Below are positions 8,183-16,937 of a stretch of 64,000 nucleotides of DNA, in pieces. The translations under genes and the position numbers were made by a program. Every line of letters begins with the position of its first letter. The stretch's first letter is position 1. The notes under the pieces are model-generated. The model was not told the origin of the DNA. It made no database searches and saw only the letters and a list, made by a program, of their open reading frames with translations. The stretch comes from Nannocystis exedens (GTDB lineage Bacteria > Myxococcota_A > Polyangia > Nannocystales > Nannocystaceae), in assembly GCF_002343915.1 (NCBI RefSeq), contig NZ_NETK01000001.1, forward strand, positions 3,110,001-3,174,000, given 5' to 3'.

Positions 8183-9680
8183 CGTCACCCTCCTCATCCT
8201 TCGGACGCAGCCGGTCGTACAGGTCGAGCGCGTGCGGCCTCACGACGACGTCGCGCAGCCGCGGGTTCGTGGGTACCTCGGCGGACAGCGGCGCGGGCCG
8301 CCCTTCGTCGGCGCGCCGCCTTTCGAGCAGCTGGCGCACGCTCGGCGGATGGACGAGCTCGCGGGCGTTGGCCTCGGCGAGCGCGGCGTCGAGCTCCGCG
8401 GCGCCGTACTGGTCGAGCAGACGCCCGAGCTGCCAGGTCACGTTGCCGAGGTTCTGCCCGCGCTCGGCGCAGCGATGCAGGAAGCCGCGGCTGTGCGGCG
8501 CGGCGTGCTGCAGGCGGTCCATGCCGCGGTGATGATGCGCGGCGCGCTTGTCGGCGATGAGCGCCTCGATGTGCGCGGGATCCTCGACGCGTTCGTCGCG
8601 GCCCCAGGCACGCGCGTGCGTAGCGACGACAGCGGTGCCGTCGACGATCCGCACGGTGTCCGGGTCGGCGACCACCGCGAGCTGCCGGCGCACGTGGGTG
8701 TGCGGCACCGAGTAGTCGTTGAGGTCGAAGCGCACGTACGGCGTCTTGCCGACGTGCACGGGCACGACCTCGTCGCACGGAAAGCGCGTCTCGGACAGCG
8801 GCATCAGCCGCGCCCGCTCCTCGGCGAAGGCATCGCCGACCGTCCGCGCGCGATCCTCCGGGCACGGGCGCGCGGCAGCGATCCGCGCGCACCAGTCGGC
8901 GGCCTGGACATTGAGGTCGTCCAGATCGGCGTACGTGCGCGCGGCGAAGAAGTTGTCGCGGATGTAGCGGATCCGCCGCTCCACGCGCCCCTTCTCGTTG
9001 CCCCGCGCCGGCGCGCACGGCTTGGGCGCGAATCGGTAATGACCGGCCAGCCGCAGCAGCGTCTCGTTGAAGCGGATCGCGTCGCCGACGCGCTCGAGCA
9101 CCGCGCTCTTGAGGTTGTCGTACAGGAGCTCGCGCGGCACGCCGCCGAATGTCTCGAAGGCCAGCTGGTGGCCGCGCAGGAAGCTCGGCATCCGCGCGTC
9201 GAGGAAGAAGTGCAGGTGCATCATCCGCGACCAGCTCAGCACCATGACGAAGGCCATCAGCGGCCGCTCCGCCCGGCCGACCCGCAGCTTGCCGAAGTGC
9301 GCCCAGTCGACCTGCCCCTGTTCTCCGGGCAAGGTCGCAAGGCGCAGGTACGCTTCGGCCTTCGGCCGCGGCCGCATCGTCGCGACGATCTCGCGGAAGC
9401 GCGAGCACTTCCCCGTGTACCCGCGTGCCTGCACCATCTGCAGCAGCCGGCTCGCGCGCAGCCGCGGGTACCTCTCCAGCGTTTCGCGGATGAATGGCAG
9501 GTACGGGTCGGCCTTCGACGGTCGCGGCATCGTCACCGCCGGCACCACGCCGGCCTGGCCGAGCACGCGCGTCACGACGCTCGTGTGCACGCCGAGCTGC
9601 TCGGCGATCGTCCCGATCGGCCAGCCCTCCGCGTGATGCAGGCGGGCGATCTCCGCCTCGGTTTCGGGCCGCGTCTTCAC
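8166..9680 (-). CDS. istA: IS21 transposase IstA
   Basis: A 504-residue DDE transposase. The N-terminal ~50 residues form a helix-turn-helix ([20 protein letters not shown]). The rve core shows the triad at GQVDWAHFG (Asp), LYDNLKSAV (Asp) and [14 protein letters not shown] (Glu); the C-terminal part carries the beta-barrel typical of IS21. GTG 9680 is the start, with GGAGGTGA just upstream, and it overlaps the stop of the preceding small gene by four bases (GTGA), indicating translational coupling. IstA binds the IS ends and performs strand transfer with IstB. Confidence 0.92.
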   Translation of the reverse strand: MKTRPETEAEIARLHHAEGWPIGTIAEQLGVHTSVVTRVLGQAGVVPAVTMPRPSKADPYLPFIRETLERYPRLRASRLLQMVQARGYTGKCSRFREIVATMRPRPKAEAYLRLATLPGEQGQVDWAHFGKLRVGRAERPLMAFVMVLSWSRMMHLHFFLDARMPSFLRGHQLAFETFGGVPRELLYDNLKSAVLERVGDAIRFNETLLRLAGHYRFAPKPCAPARGNEKGRVERRIRYIRDNFFAARTYADLDDLNVQAADWCARIAAARPCPEDRARTVGDAFAEERARLMPLSETRFPCDEVVPVHVGKTPYVRFDLNDYSVPHTHVRRQLAVVADPDTVRIVDGTAVVATHARAWGRDERVEDPAHIEALIADKRAAHHHRGMDRLQHAAPHSRGFLHRCAERGQNLGNVTWQLGRLLDQYGAAELDAALAEANARELVHPPSVRQLLERRRADEGRPAPLSAEVPTNPRLRDVVVRPHALDLYDRLRPKDEEGDDGSRT

Positions 9681-10036
9681 ACGTCACCTCCGAGAAGGCG
9701 CAGCTGCCGGAAGTCACCGACGCCGCGGATCCGTCTCCGTGCGCCGCCGTGCACCCGCGTGGAAAAATCCACGAGCGGGCTGCGGTGCCCGCGAAGATCC
9801 GCGTTGGGAAACGCCCAGTCGATGTAATCCGGACCCCTCGCGTCCACATACTGCACAGCGCCGAGCCGCTGGCCCTGCCACATCGCCAGCCCCTCCAGCA
9901 CCGTCATCAGCGCCCGCGGGTGCTCGCTGTGCAGCGGCAGCCGGGCCTTCAGCCGATCCCCCTCGCCGTCGATCACCAGGATCTGCAGGTCCGGCTCGCA
10001 GACCCGCAGCAGGGCTCTCCATCTCGATTGACTCAC
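9677..10036 (-). CDS. IS21 accessory small protein, function unknown
   Basis: A 119-residue protein starting at GTG 10036 (GAGGA upstream), ending with its stop overlapping the istA start by four bases. It is predicted soluble with an ordered alpha/beta composition ([44 protein letters not shown]). I do not recognise a family. The coupling to istA and the position inside the IS borders make it part of the transposon operon, perhaps a regulator or targeting accessory. Codon use matches istA. A competing frame in the same strand (9714-10313) is also open but less protein-like over this stretch. Confidence 0.6.
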   Translation of the reverse strand: MSQSRWRALLRVCEPDLQILVIDGEGDRLKARLPLHSEHPRALMTVLEGLAMWQGQRLGAVQYVDARGPDYIDWAFPNADLRGHRSPLVDFSTRVHGGARRRIRGVGDFRQLRLLGGDV

Positions 10037-10313
10037 GATCGTCCTCGTCTCCGCAGATGGCGACCAGCACCACGCCGGCCTCGGCCACCTGCTCGTCGAG
10101 CATCGGCGCCGGCTCCGATGTGGCTAGACCGTGATCCATCACGATCTTCATCCGCCGCTCGGCGCGCCGCCTCGCCTCGGCCCTCGCGTGCATCCGCCGG
10201 CCGTGCATGCTCCGCGCGTACCGCCGCCTCGCCGCCCGCACCGACACAAGCCGCTGCTGGGCCGCGCAGTCCTTCCCGCAGTACCGCTGCCCGCGGTCGC
10301 AGGCCCGGCACAC
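9714..10313 (-). CDS. Cys-rich zinc-finger-like small protein at the IS21 5' side (3' end uncertain)
   Basis: The convincing part is the first ~95 residues: CRACDRGQRYCGKDCA (four Cys in a zinc-ribbon pattern), then a very basic helix rich in Arg and Ala (RRRYARSMHGRRMHARAEAR). In the same frame, upstream of the GTG used here, two further Cys appear (FNCGRCRR), so the gene may start earlier with an unusual codon. Small Cys-rich proteins of this kind are, from memory, encoded beside IS21-type transposases, possibly for DNA binding. From ~10036 down the frame stays open but overlaps the next small gene, and the real stop may have been lost or a frameshift may fuse the two. Confidence 0.4.
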   Translation of the reverse strand: MCRACDRGQRYCGKDCAAQQRLVSVRAARRRYARSMHGRRMHARAEARRRAERRMKIVMDHGLATSEPAPMLDEQVAEAGVVLVAICGDEDDRESIEMESPAAGLRAGPADPGDRRRGGSAEGPAAAAQRAPAGADDGAGGAGDVAGPAARRCAVCGREGSGLHRLGVSQRGSSRAPQPARGFFHAGARRRTETDPRRR

Positions 10314-10482
10314 CGAAACCTGCCGCCGGCACCTCCCGCAGTTGAACAGTCGCTGGCTCTCGTCCTCGATCGACCACGTGCCCGGCCACGCACTCCGCTG
10401 GACTTCCCCGAGCCCTCGCCGTACCCTCCTGCCGTCGCTTCTTTGTTGGCTGTCCTTTTGGGGTACGGCTGGCTACGACACC

Positions 10483-10523
10483 GAGCGCTGAGAGTCGCTA
10501 CCTCTCAGCGCTCACCTTTTTGG
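10483..10523 (+). terminator. Strong hairpin with T-run near the IS21 outer end
   Basis: A perfect 12-bp stem (10483-10494 with 10502-10513, GAGCGCTGAGAG and complement) with a 7-base loop, followed closely by CTTTTT. It would stop rightward transcription at the element border, or shield the IS from outside reading. Confidence 0.6.
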
Positions 10524-10575
10524 CGGCCACGCTCCCTTTACCCGACCCGCCAGCGTTCGCCGAAAACTTGACGCG

Positions 10576-10749
10576 CTGCTTGATCCTCATCCGCTGACCG
10601 TTGACGCCTCATCGGCGCTGCGCCTCGGATTTCGGCCGGCGTCGACAGCGATCTACGAGCGCGAGCCGCAACGGGTCATCAATGCGTTCTTCGCTCGCAA
10701 TTTGGAGGTCCTCCGAGCGGCCTCGCCGCGTCGTAGACCCCCGCCCTGA
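10576..10749 (+). pseudogene. 3' piece of the ~150-residue protein split by IS21
   Basis: Continues the 7012-7290 frame: the join reads ELLRPLLA-LLDPHPLTVD. It ends at TGA 10747 after VINAFFARNLEVLRAA. The clean frame on both sides with the CGCG duplication shows that this gene was intact before the IS arrived. Confidence 0.65.
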
Positions 10750-10820
10750 TACGACATGCCCACTGAGCGGCGCCTCGAACAGACTCTGGTCAGTTCATTG
10801 ACCTCACCGCGCTGGTCGCA

Positions 10821-11039
10821 TCATCGTCGAGGTCGCCCCGCCCAGCGAGACAGCGTCGTCTCCAGCCGGCTCCCATCGATCCGGCATGTGATCCGTCCCG
10901 GCACCGGCTCCGGCTCTTGTTCCTGCACTGGCACCGGCACTGACGCCGGCTCTTGTGCCTGTGCCTGCGCCTTTGCCTGCTGGTGTCTCGTGCACCCGCA
11001 CACAAGCGCCGCCAACGCCACCGCCTCCCGAAGGTTCAT
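10821..11039 (-). CDS. Small lipoprotein-like peptide with Ala-Gln/Pro-Val repeats
   Basis: A 72-residue frame starting at ATG 11039 with a short hydrophobic segment and lipobox-like LVCGC, then low-complexity Ala-Gln and Glu-Pro-Val repeats (QAKAQAQAQEPA), and a non-repetitive tail. The DNA repeats alternate GCC/GGC-type trinucleotides. It may be the 5' end of a truncated lipoprotein gene; I recognise no family. Confidence 0.35.
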   Translation of the reverse strand: MNLREAVALAALVCGCTRHQQAKAQAQAQEPASVPVPVQEQEPEPVPGRITCRIDGSRLETTLSRWAGRPRR

Positions 11040-11129
11040 GACGGAGCATGCGTCACGGTACGTCCTGCGACGTGGCCCCGTCAACGCGTGCAGCCGCCCG
11101 CGAGCGTGCAGCCGAACAGGTCGCACCTC

Positions 11130-11345
11130 CATGACCCACAGGTGATTGCCATCGGGGCCGAGCCCGGTGACGGCCAGCCAGCGGCTGCCGGCGGCGTCGA
11201 CGATCATGTACCCCTGCATCCCGTTCGGGAGCGAGAAGATGATCTCGCCGCCGTCCGCCTCGAAGTCGAGCGGATGCGCGAAGATGTTGGACGTGCCCTG
11301 GTTGTTGGCGAAGTCGTGGCTCAACCAGAAGAACCGGTCTTGTCG
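11130..11345 (-). pseudogene. Fragment of a c-type-cytochrome-associated secreted protein
   Basis: The reading WLSHDFANNQGTSNIFAHPL, then DGGEIIFSLPNGMQGYMIVD, matches from memory a conserved segment of large periplasmic proteins of Myxococcota that carry a cytochrome c domain. Neither end of that protein is present and no heme motif is nearby, so it is a relic. It shares its frame with the small lipoprotein-like peptide downstream, by chance or by fusion. Confidence 0.5.
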
Positions 11346-11349
11346 GCCG

Positions 11350-11767
11350 CTAACCGCAATCGAATTGTCCGTCGCCGTCGACGCTCACCCGCAGCTCGTA
11401 GCTCACCCCTCGCGCCGAGAACGGCAGCACGAGCTCGTCCTCGCCGGCGAGGAAATCCTCGTCGATGGTATGGTCGACGAGCACGGCCGTCTTCTCCCCC
11501 TCGTCCGTGATCGCGAACACGCGGTACCGAGTCGACCACTCACCGTCCCACTCACGCTCGATGCGCAGCGCCCACCCGTCGCCACCGGTGGTGTTGAGCA
11601 CGCCCCCCCCCTTGCAACCGAGAAACTCGTCGACTTCGGCGGCGTCCGGCGCGATCCGCACGACGCGCTCGAGGAGCGGAGTATCCAGCTCCGTGCACGC
11701 ACACAGCAGCAGCGCCGTCATCCAGGCGATAGAGGGTAATCTCATGGACGTCAGCGAGGTCTTCATG
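11350..11767 (-). CDS. Secreted lipoprotein, unknown function
   Basis: A ~138-residue lipoprotein: signal peptide with lipobox LLLCAC (Cys ~24), then a beta-rich domain with alternating charged strands (WALRIEREWDGEWSTRYRVF) and a single C-terminal Cys. ATG 11767 and ATG 11745 are both possible starts; neither has a clear ribosome binding site. It stands divergent from the Cys-rich lipoprotein gene at 12008. I recognise no family. Confidence 0.6.
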
Positions 11768-12007
11768 GTGTCGACCCATAACACCCCTCGCGGCGGTGCG
11801 TGTCACTGCGCCGGTGAAATTTTCTGCCCCTCCGGGGCGGCAGGCGCGCTGCCACGGCATACAACGTTCCGGTGGCCTCGGGACCTGACAGCGGCCCGAC
11901 GTGTGGCGAGCCCCACAGCCGGCGCTCGCTACTGAGCCCCGTGGGGCGGATGTCCCCCGCTGGGCGCGACTTGAACGCCGTCCGCGGCGCCGATACCATC
12001 CGGCGTG

Positions 12008-12907
12008 ATGCACATATCTCGTTGGCAATCCGCTGCAGCGACGCTCATCCTCATGACGACTGCATGTAGCGACAGCGACCCGCTCGAAACCCACGGGTCG
12101 GGCGCGTCCAATGACGAGAGCTCCACAAACGTCTCGGGCGACGGCGGGAATTCCAACGGCAACGGGACCGATGGGGCCACCGGCATCGGCGGCACCGACG
12201 CCGATCCGACCACCGGCGGTCCGGCGCCGACGCGCGAGGCCTGCGATCACTACCTCGACTGCCTCGCCGTCGTCAGTCCGGCCGAACAGCCCACGGCGCA
12301 GGCCAGCATCGGCCCCGAAGGCACCTGCTGGGACGGACCGCCCGAATCGATCGAGCAGTGCATCCAGGCCTGCGTCCACGGCTGGGAGGAGATGCACGAC
12401 GCCAACCCCGACGAGCCCGCCTGCTATCTCTGCGCGGAGGACAGCGACTGCGCGCCCGGGCAGGCCTGTATCAACGGCGACTGCCGAACCGCCAATTGCG
12501 GCGACGGCCTCGTCGACGACGACGAGGTGTGTGACGGGCAGCCCGACTGCGAGCCCGACTGCAGCGGCAACAACTGCAATCCACTGAGCCACGCCGGCTG
12601 CGACGGCGGCAATCAGTGCTTCGTGATCGAATCGTCGCCGCAGTGTCTGCCACCGCAGGACGGCCTTCCCGGGGCCTACGAGGCCTGCGTCCAGGACGGG
12701 ATCGCAGCGTGTGCGGCCGGCCTGATGTGCGTGCCGGTGATCGCCGTGGCTGAATGTGACCCCGAGGCCTCGGAATCTTGTTGCACACAGATGTGTAACG
12801 CTCAGCATGATCCGGATCCGTGCCCGGGCAGCAAGATCTGCCAGTATGTGGGCGGGATCGAGCCGCCGCAGGACGGGTACGTCGGCGCCTGCATCACGGT
12901 GATGTGA
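12008..12907 (+). CDS. Cys-rich secreted lipoprotein
   Basis: A 299-residue lipoprotein. Signal peptide ends in the lipobox MTTACS (Cys ~20). Residues ~22-72 are a Ser/Gly/Asn/Thr linker typical of exported proteins of this group. The rest is a disulfide-rich domain with about 30 Cys, including CAEDSDCAPGQACINGDC and CGDGLVDDDEVCDGQPDC, the latter like a DUF4215 repeat. It is likely displayed on the outer membrane. GTG 12005 directly upstream is an alternative start. No enzyme motif seen. Confidence 0.75.
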   Translation: MHISRWQSAAATLILMTTACSDSDPLETHGSGASNDESSTNVSGDGGNSNGNGTDGATGIGGTDADPTTGGPAPTREACDHYLDCLAVVSPAEQPTAQASIGPEGTCWDGPPESIEQCIQACVHGWEEMHDANPDEPACYLCAEDSDCAPGQACINGDCRTANCGDGLVDDDEVCDGQPDCEPDCSGNNCNPLSHAGCDGGNQCFVIESSPQCLPPQDGLPGAYEACVQDGIAACAAGLMCVPVIAVAECDPEASESCCTQMCNAQHDPDPCPGSKICQYVGGIEPPQDGYVGACITVM

Positions 12908-12999
12908 ATCGACGCCGGCGGGTAGCGACCGCCGCGCTAGCGTCACCAGGGCCTGGATAGCCTTGGCCGACGACCGGGGTACGGCGCCTGCGAGCCGGG

Positions 13000-13401
13000 C
13001 TATTTCTCGCAGCCGCGGCTCTCCGCGCGCGTGCAGGACATGCCGTGCTCCTCCGCCTCGACGGCATTACACCATTCCGCGAGCATATTGCACGAGCGGA
13101 CGTTGTGACAGGTGCAGGTCACGCTCCAGCACTGGGAACCGTCGTGGCTCCCCTCGCAGTCAATCTTGGGCCACACGAAGGGCCTGGACCCGTCGAGCTC
13201 GCGCGCCATTGCCACGAGATAGCGTTGATAGGCGTCGAGCGCGGGTGCGCCCTCGACGAAGGTGAGGAAGTCGCGCGCCATCTCGCCGGCAGTGCGGTTT
13301 GACGCCGCGTCCTCCTCGCAGGTCTGGACCGCGCCGGCGAGATCGGAGGCATCGCAGCCGAATAGGAGGAGCAGGGACAGGACCGCGCGTGGAATCCTCA
13401 T
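13000..13401 (-). CDS. Small Cys-containing lipoprotein
   Basis: A 133-residue protein with a short signal peptide and lipobox LLLFGC (Cys ~16). The mature part is helical near its start (AGEMARDFLTFVEGAPALDA) and Cys-rich later (CWSVTCTCHNVRSC). Exported, probably outer-membrane bound. Tail-to-tail with the Cys-rich lipoprotein gene. Family not recognised. Confidence 0.6.
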   Translation of the reverse strand: MRIPRAVLSLLLLFGCDASDLAGAVQTCEEDAASNRTAGEMARDFLTFVEGAPALDAYQRYLVAMARELDGSRPFVWPKIDCEGSHDGSQCWSVTCTCHNVRSCNMLAEWCNAVEAEEHGMSCTRAESRGCEK

Positions 13402-13464
13402 GAGCGGAGGGTACCGGCGATCCCGGTCACGGGCAAATTTGACTCGATCTGGGCGATCCGACGG

Positions 13465-13590
13465 TCCACGGCCGCGCTGGTGCTCAAGGCCCGACGTAGC
13501 GGCATCGAACCCTGGGTCTACTTGCGCAACTTCTGCCTGCTCGTCTCCTGGCCCGCGAGCCGCATCGTCCCGGTTTCCGGAGAGCAGCCC
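13465..13590 (+). pseudogene. IS66-type transposase C-terminal remnant
   Basis: Reading VLKARRSGIEPWVYLRNF followed by SWPASRIVP resembles the extreme C-terminus of IS66 TnpC transposases. Only about 40 residues are recognisable and no DDE core or IS end was found, so it is a relic of an older insertion. Confidence 0.45.
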
Positions 13591-13996
13591 CTCCAGCAAG
13601 AGCACGCTCAGCAGGGCCTCACCGTCGATGTCTTCCGCACGGTCTCGCTCGCCGACCTTGGGCCGCTTGTAGCCCGTGGCCGACGAGCGGGTCACGACGG
13701 GGTCTATCGGACGCTTACGACATTGCAGCAACAGCGACCGTTGAGCTCGAGAAGCCGGACCGGCTCCACTAAGGGCACGGCCTCTGACGCGTCGATCCGC
13801 CGCATACGCACCGGCATGGACCCGTCGCACCTGCGCTTCTGCCTCGGGGGCGAGTCTTGGCCTGCACGCCGTGGCGGTCCGATGCGCGCTGCCCCGTGTC
13901 GACGCCAGGCCGGGCGGCTTCGTGCGCCGCCCTCCCGCTCGCCCATCTCAAGGGGAACAGGGGCCCAGGCGTCGCCGCCTTCTGCGCTCAGGGGCT
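13591..13996. other. Non-coding or decayed sequence
   Basis: Follows the IS66 remnant. Open frames exist in most registers but none has a signal peptide, family motif or coherent composition. Confidence 0.3.
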
Positions 13997-14438
13997 GAGG
14001 CGGTGGACGAACAGGCTGTGGTCGCCGACCAGCGGTCCGGCACCGAGGTCGAGGTCGCCGCTGAAGCCGCCGCCGACGACGAGCTCACCGTCGGGTCCCG
14101 AGCGCGAAGTCGAAGCCGCCGTTGCCCCCCACATTCGCGGCCGTGTACCGTGAGCCTAGCGCACCGTTATCCAAGACGTCCGCGCAGCGGAGGGCGATTC
14201 GGTCGACGACGTCTCCAGACCTGCCGAGGAGTCCAACAGCGACGTCACCAGGGGCACACCACATCGCGAACCACATCCCACCGGTGCCTCCGTGATGATC
14301 TCCAGCGCGCCGGTCCTCCGTCCAGTCCCCAGTTGACTCGACCTCATCTGCGTTCATCAAGCCGAACTCGTCGCCGGGCTCTGCCGAGGCAATGCACGGA
14401 GCACCAGCAAATCCGGTCACGAACGAAAGCGCCTTCAA
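13997..14438 (-). pseudogene. Chimeric remnant of two secreted-protein genes
   Basis: The 5' part (from TTG 14438) reads as an exported protein with a glycine-rich lectin-like segment (DVAVGLLGRSGDVVDRIALR, then NVGGNGGFDF). Around 14100 a different frame takes over with LVVGGGFSGDLDLGAGPL and ends at TGA near 13997 after FVHRLSP, which looks like the end of a repeat protein. The two parts belong to different protein types, so this seems to be a fusion of two gene relics, not one gene. Confidence 0.4.
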
Positions 14439-14715
14439 GAGCTGCGTACCTTTTCATCTGTCAATCCTCCATGAATCAACATGAACCCAAGGCCAGCATT
14501 GTCCAGCGGACGGCCGCACTTTTCATTTCGGAGCGCGGTGAGCGGGCGACAGGCGTGGCCCCCCGGCCGAGAACAGGGCGGGCCATCGTCCAGGGCGCTC
14601 GCTATAGAGCGAGTTGGACCCGTATGAACCCGGGCGAGGAGCGCAGGTCCGCGCGCGCTGCAGGTGGCGCGTAGGTCCTCGGCTTCCACGTCGTTGACAT
14701 CGCCGAGACTGTCAG

Positions 14716-14759
14716 GGGACACCCAAACGGGTCGCTCGGGACACCCAAACGGATCGTCC
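14716..14759. repeat. 22-bp tandem repeat, two copies
   Basis: Two copies of a unit beginning GGGACACCCAAACGG, 14716-14737 and 14738-14759, differing at three positions near the end of the unit. Non-coding. Confidence 0.7.
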
Positions 14760-14808
14760 GATCCACCAAATTTCACAGCGGCTTACATGACAAATGCCGT
14801 CGCCCGGA

Positions 14809-14867
14809 GGCAGGGTCAAGGGCTTGAACCCGTTAGAGTTTCGGCGAAGCCGACCCTTGACGCTGCC
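14809..14867. repeat. Hairpin element with GTCAAGGG/CCCTTGAC ends
   Basis: Inverted repeat: GGCAGGGTCAAGGG at 14809-14822 pairs with the complement at 14854-14867 (13 of 14). The centre contains a second small inverted repeat around TTCGGCGAAGCC. It shares its GTCAAGGG ends with the element at 25352-25435, suggesting a dispersed non-coding hairpin family. Confidence 0.55.
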
Positions 14868-15003
14868 GAGGACGGCGGCTAACTGCCGTGCCGTGCCGTG
14901 GATACGAGTTGGTGAACCCACCAGGATCCGTCTGGCCGTCCCCTGACACCGAGACCGCCGGAGCGGCAGAGCACGAAGAGAATGCCGGCCTCCGCCGCCG
15001 CGC

Positions 15004-15612
15004 CTACGCACTATGGCGAGGCGGCGAGGCGCGTGACCCGGGCGCCTCCTCGAGCGCCGGCCCCGGCTGCGTACCGGCCTCAAGCTCCCGGCGCAGCAGC
15101 CGGCGCTGCCATGCACCCAGGGAGAGCGAGGTGACGACCAGCAGTGAAAATGTCCCGACCCACACCAGCGCGGAGGGGTAGAAGAACGCCATGAAGATCA
15201 CGAACTCGTAGAGCTTGAAGGCGACGCCTCTCGCTCGGCCGAACAGCCTAGCGAAGGCGTAGTGCCAGAATCCACGCGTGGCGACGACCGGCATCTTCTG
15301 CGGGACGAGCTCGGCCGATGACGGGACGAGCTCGGCCGATGACGAGACGAGCTGCACCTCATCGAGTGTCCCTTCGGTCAGCGCACGTAAGCGTCGCCGT
15401 GCGAGATATTTTCGGCTCCCTCGCTCGACCAATCCAGACCAGACGGTGGCGAGGACCATGAACGCAAGCCCGTTGTGCCACCACGGCCATCCGAGGGTCA
15501 GGATCCATTCATAGAAAAATCCGAGAGGCAGCCAGAACACGAACGCGATCGGGGTGAACGATGCGAGGTTCCAGAATTGCTCGGTCGGCAAGAACCCCCA
15601 CCGTTGGGGCGG
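15004..15612 (-). CDS. Integral membrane protein (start uncertain)
   Basis: About 200 residues of a polytopic inner-membrane protein. Hydrophobic segments are seen at NLASFTPIAFVFWLPLGFFY, then GLAFMVLATVWSGL, FKLYEFVIFMAFFY and WVGTFSLLVVTSLSL. Between them is a basic loop with a short duplication (SSAELVP twice) made by a 21-bp tandem repeat at 15302-15343. The tail is polar (Glu/Pro). The open frame continues to 16077, but the upstream stretch is low complexity and offers no good start, so the true 5' end is unknown and may be lost. No family recognised. Confidence 0.5.
   Translation of the reverse strand, partial: PPQRWGFLPTEQFWNLASFTPIAFVFWLPLGFFYEWILTLGWPWWHNGLAFMVLATVWSGLVERGSRKYLARRRLRALTEGTLDEVQLVSSSAELVPSSAELVPQKMPVVATRGFWHYAFARLFGRARGVAFKLYEFVIFMAFFYPSALVWVGTFSLLVVTSLSLGAWQRRLLRRELEAGTQPGPALEEAPGSRASPPRHSA
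15302..15343. repeat. 21-bp in-frame tandem repeat, two copies
   Basis: GGGACGAGCTCGGCCGATGA(C) at 15302-15322 and 15323-15343, with a partial third copy. It adds seven residues per copy to a cytoplasmic loop of the membrane protein. Confidence 0.7.
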
Positions 15613-16204
15613 CAAGGGTTCGCGCGAGGGAGCAAGATGCTGCCGCGGGTGCAGGCGAAGGGCGGTCCATGGGCCCCGACGCCAGCCGCTTGCCCAACCG
15701 CCGTGCCGCCCGCCAGCCCCGGGAAGACGGCGGATGAGGGCGAAGAGGAGACGGGTGCGGGCGCTGCCCCGGTATAGGACTGCTGGGCCGACTCTCGATC
15801 GCGGTAGGGACGGCCCTTCGCCCTTCAGCTCGGGCCACCCCCCGCGCGCGGGCACGGCAGGGGACAACCGGCGAGCCACATCATGCCGGCAAGGACGAGA
15901 AGGCTTACACGCAAACGGCTGTCGCGGTACCCGCGAGCATCGCTTTGCGCATGAGGTGCATCCGACAGAGTGTAGCAGAGCGCTCGCTAACGCGCATGAC
16001 GGGGCGATCGGCGCGTTGCCCGCCTCCGCGGGCGACGTCAGGCATGTCTGCATCGTTGGATGAGGCGGCCACGTCACCAGCTCGGCCCGCTGGCCCGGAT
16101 CTACCCGCTCACACAGCGCCGTGGTTCCGCCGGGGCGCGCTCAGGCGAGCGGTCGAAAAAACAATTCCCGTCACAGATCTGCACGGAGCCGGGAAATAAC
16201 GGCC
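15613..16204. other. Intergenic stretch, nothing assigned
   Basis: Sequence upstream of the membrane protein on one strand and the lipoprotein gene on the other, a divergent arrangement. Open frames are present but lack start sites or protein-like composition. Confidence 0.35.
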
Positions 16205-16822
16205 ATGGCCTTCCCTCATCATCGAATCGTCGGCCCCTCCTTCTCTCTGCTCGTGACCGCCGTCCTCGGCGCGGCCGGCTGCGAACCGCCGAACGGCAAC
16301 CTCGGCGAGTACACGGGCACCGGCAGCTCGGCGACGGATGACACGAGCGGCTCCGCGACGGACGGCACGAGCGGCTCCAGCTCCGCGACGGACGGCACGA
16401 GCGACGCGGCGCCGGCCGACTCTACGCCGTCGGCGATCGCCTTCCTCCGCGCCGAGAAACCCGCCCCTCCGTTCGGCGACCCCCCGCCCGGGAATCCCGA
16501 CGACATCCTGATCGACATCACCAACTTCACGCGGACCTGTGGCGAGCCGTACGGCTTCCCGGAGTGTGGCCCCGAAGCCTACCGGGAGCTGACCTTCGTG
16601 CTGAACCCCGACGAGCAGCAGCCGGGCTCGTACGCGCCGGCGGACCTCGACGCCGAGCTGTGGTCGCAGAGCTCCGTCGACTCGCCCTGTGAGAGCAACG
16701 GCCCGTTCGCGGTCGAGGGGGCCATCGAGATCGTCGCCCTCACTGCAGAGGAGATCACCGTGCGCGTGGAGGGCTCGGAGTACACCGACGGCGAATACAC
16801 GGTTGTCCTCTGCGCCGGGTAG
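16205..16822 (+). CDS. Secreted lipoprotein with Ser/Thr linker
   Basis: A 205-residue lipoprotein. Signal peptide SLLVTAVLGAAGCEPP gives Cys ~25. Residues ~34-66 are a Ser/Thr/Gly/Asp linker built from imperfect 24-bp repeats. The folded part (from ~72) starts IAFLRAEKPAPPFG and is beta-rich with four Cys. It precedes the MYXO-CTERM subtilase gene by 115 bp in the same direction and may be cotranscribed. Function not recognised. Confidence 0.65.
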   Translation: MAFPHHRIVGPSFSLLVTAVLGAAGCEPPNGNLGEYTGTGSSATDDTSGSATDGTSGSSSATDGTSDAAPADSTPSAIAFLRAEKPAPPFGDPPPGNPDDILIDITNFTRTCGEPYGFPECGPEAYRELTFVLNPDEQQPGSYAPADLDAELWSQSSVDSPCESNGPFAVEGAIEIVALTAEEITVRVEGSEYTDGEYTVVLCAG

Positions 16823-16937
16823 CGGCTCGCCGAGCACGATCCCGGAGCGGGTCCTCCGGCACGACCGGGGCCATCCTCGCCCGTTCCAATTGTCCTTTCG
16901 GGCGCCCTGAGCGCTCGCCGTAATAGCAGGTGCGGTC

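Larger units (their letters stand above)
7291..10571 (-). mobile_element. IS21-family insertion sequence with two extra genes, ~3.3 kb
   Basis: IS21-type element read on the minus strand: a Cys-rich small protein, a second small protein, istA and istB. The ends are placed by the flanking 4-bp repeat CGCG (7287-7290 and 10572-10575) and by exact in-frame rejoining of the host gene when the element is removed. Terminal similarity is weak but present (left GTTGTCGCCG, right complement GTTTTCGGCG). IS21 elements are usually ~2-2.5 kb with only istA and istB, so the 3.3-kb length and the extra genes are notable. Confidence 0.8.
14439..15003. other. Intergenic region with a tandem repeat and a hairpin element
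   Basis: No gene supported. It contains a 22-bp direct repeat (14716-14759) and an inverted-repeat element (14809-14867) described separately. Confidence 0.4.

Noticed and set aside
10756..11145. Plus-strand Cys/Thr-rich 129-codon frame (TGTGTDAGSCACACAF)
   Set aside because: Artefact of the trinucleotide-like repeats that encode the Ala-Gln/Pro-Val stretch on the other strand.
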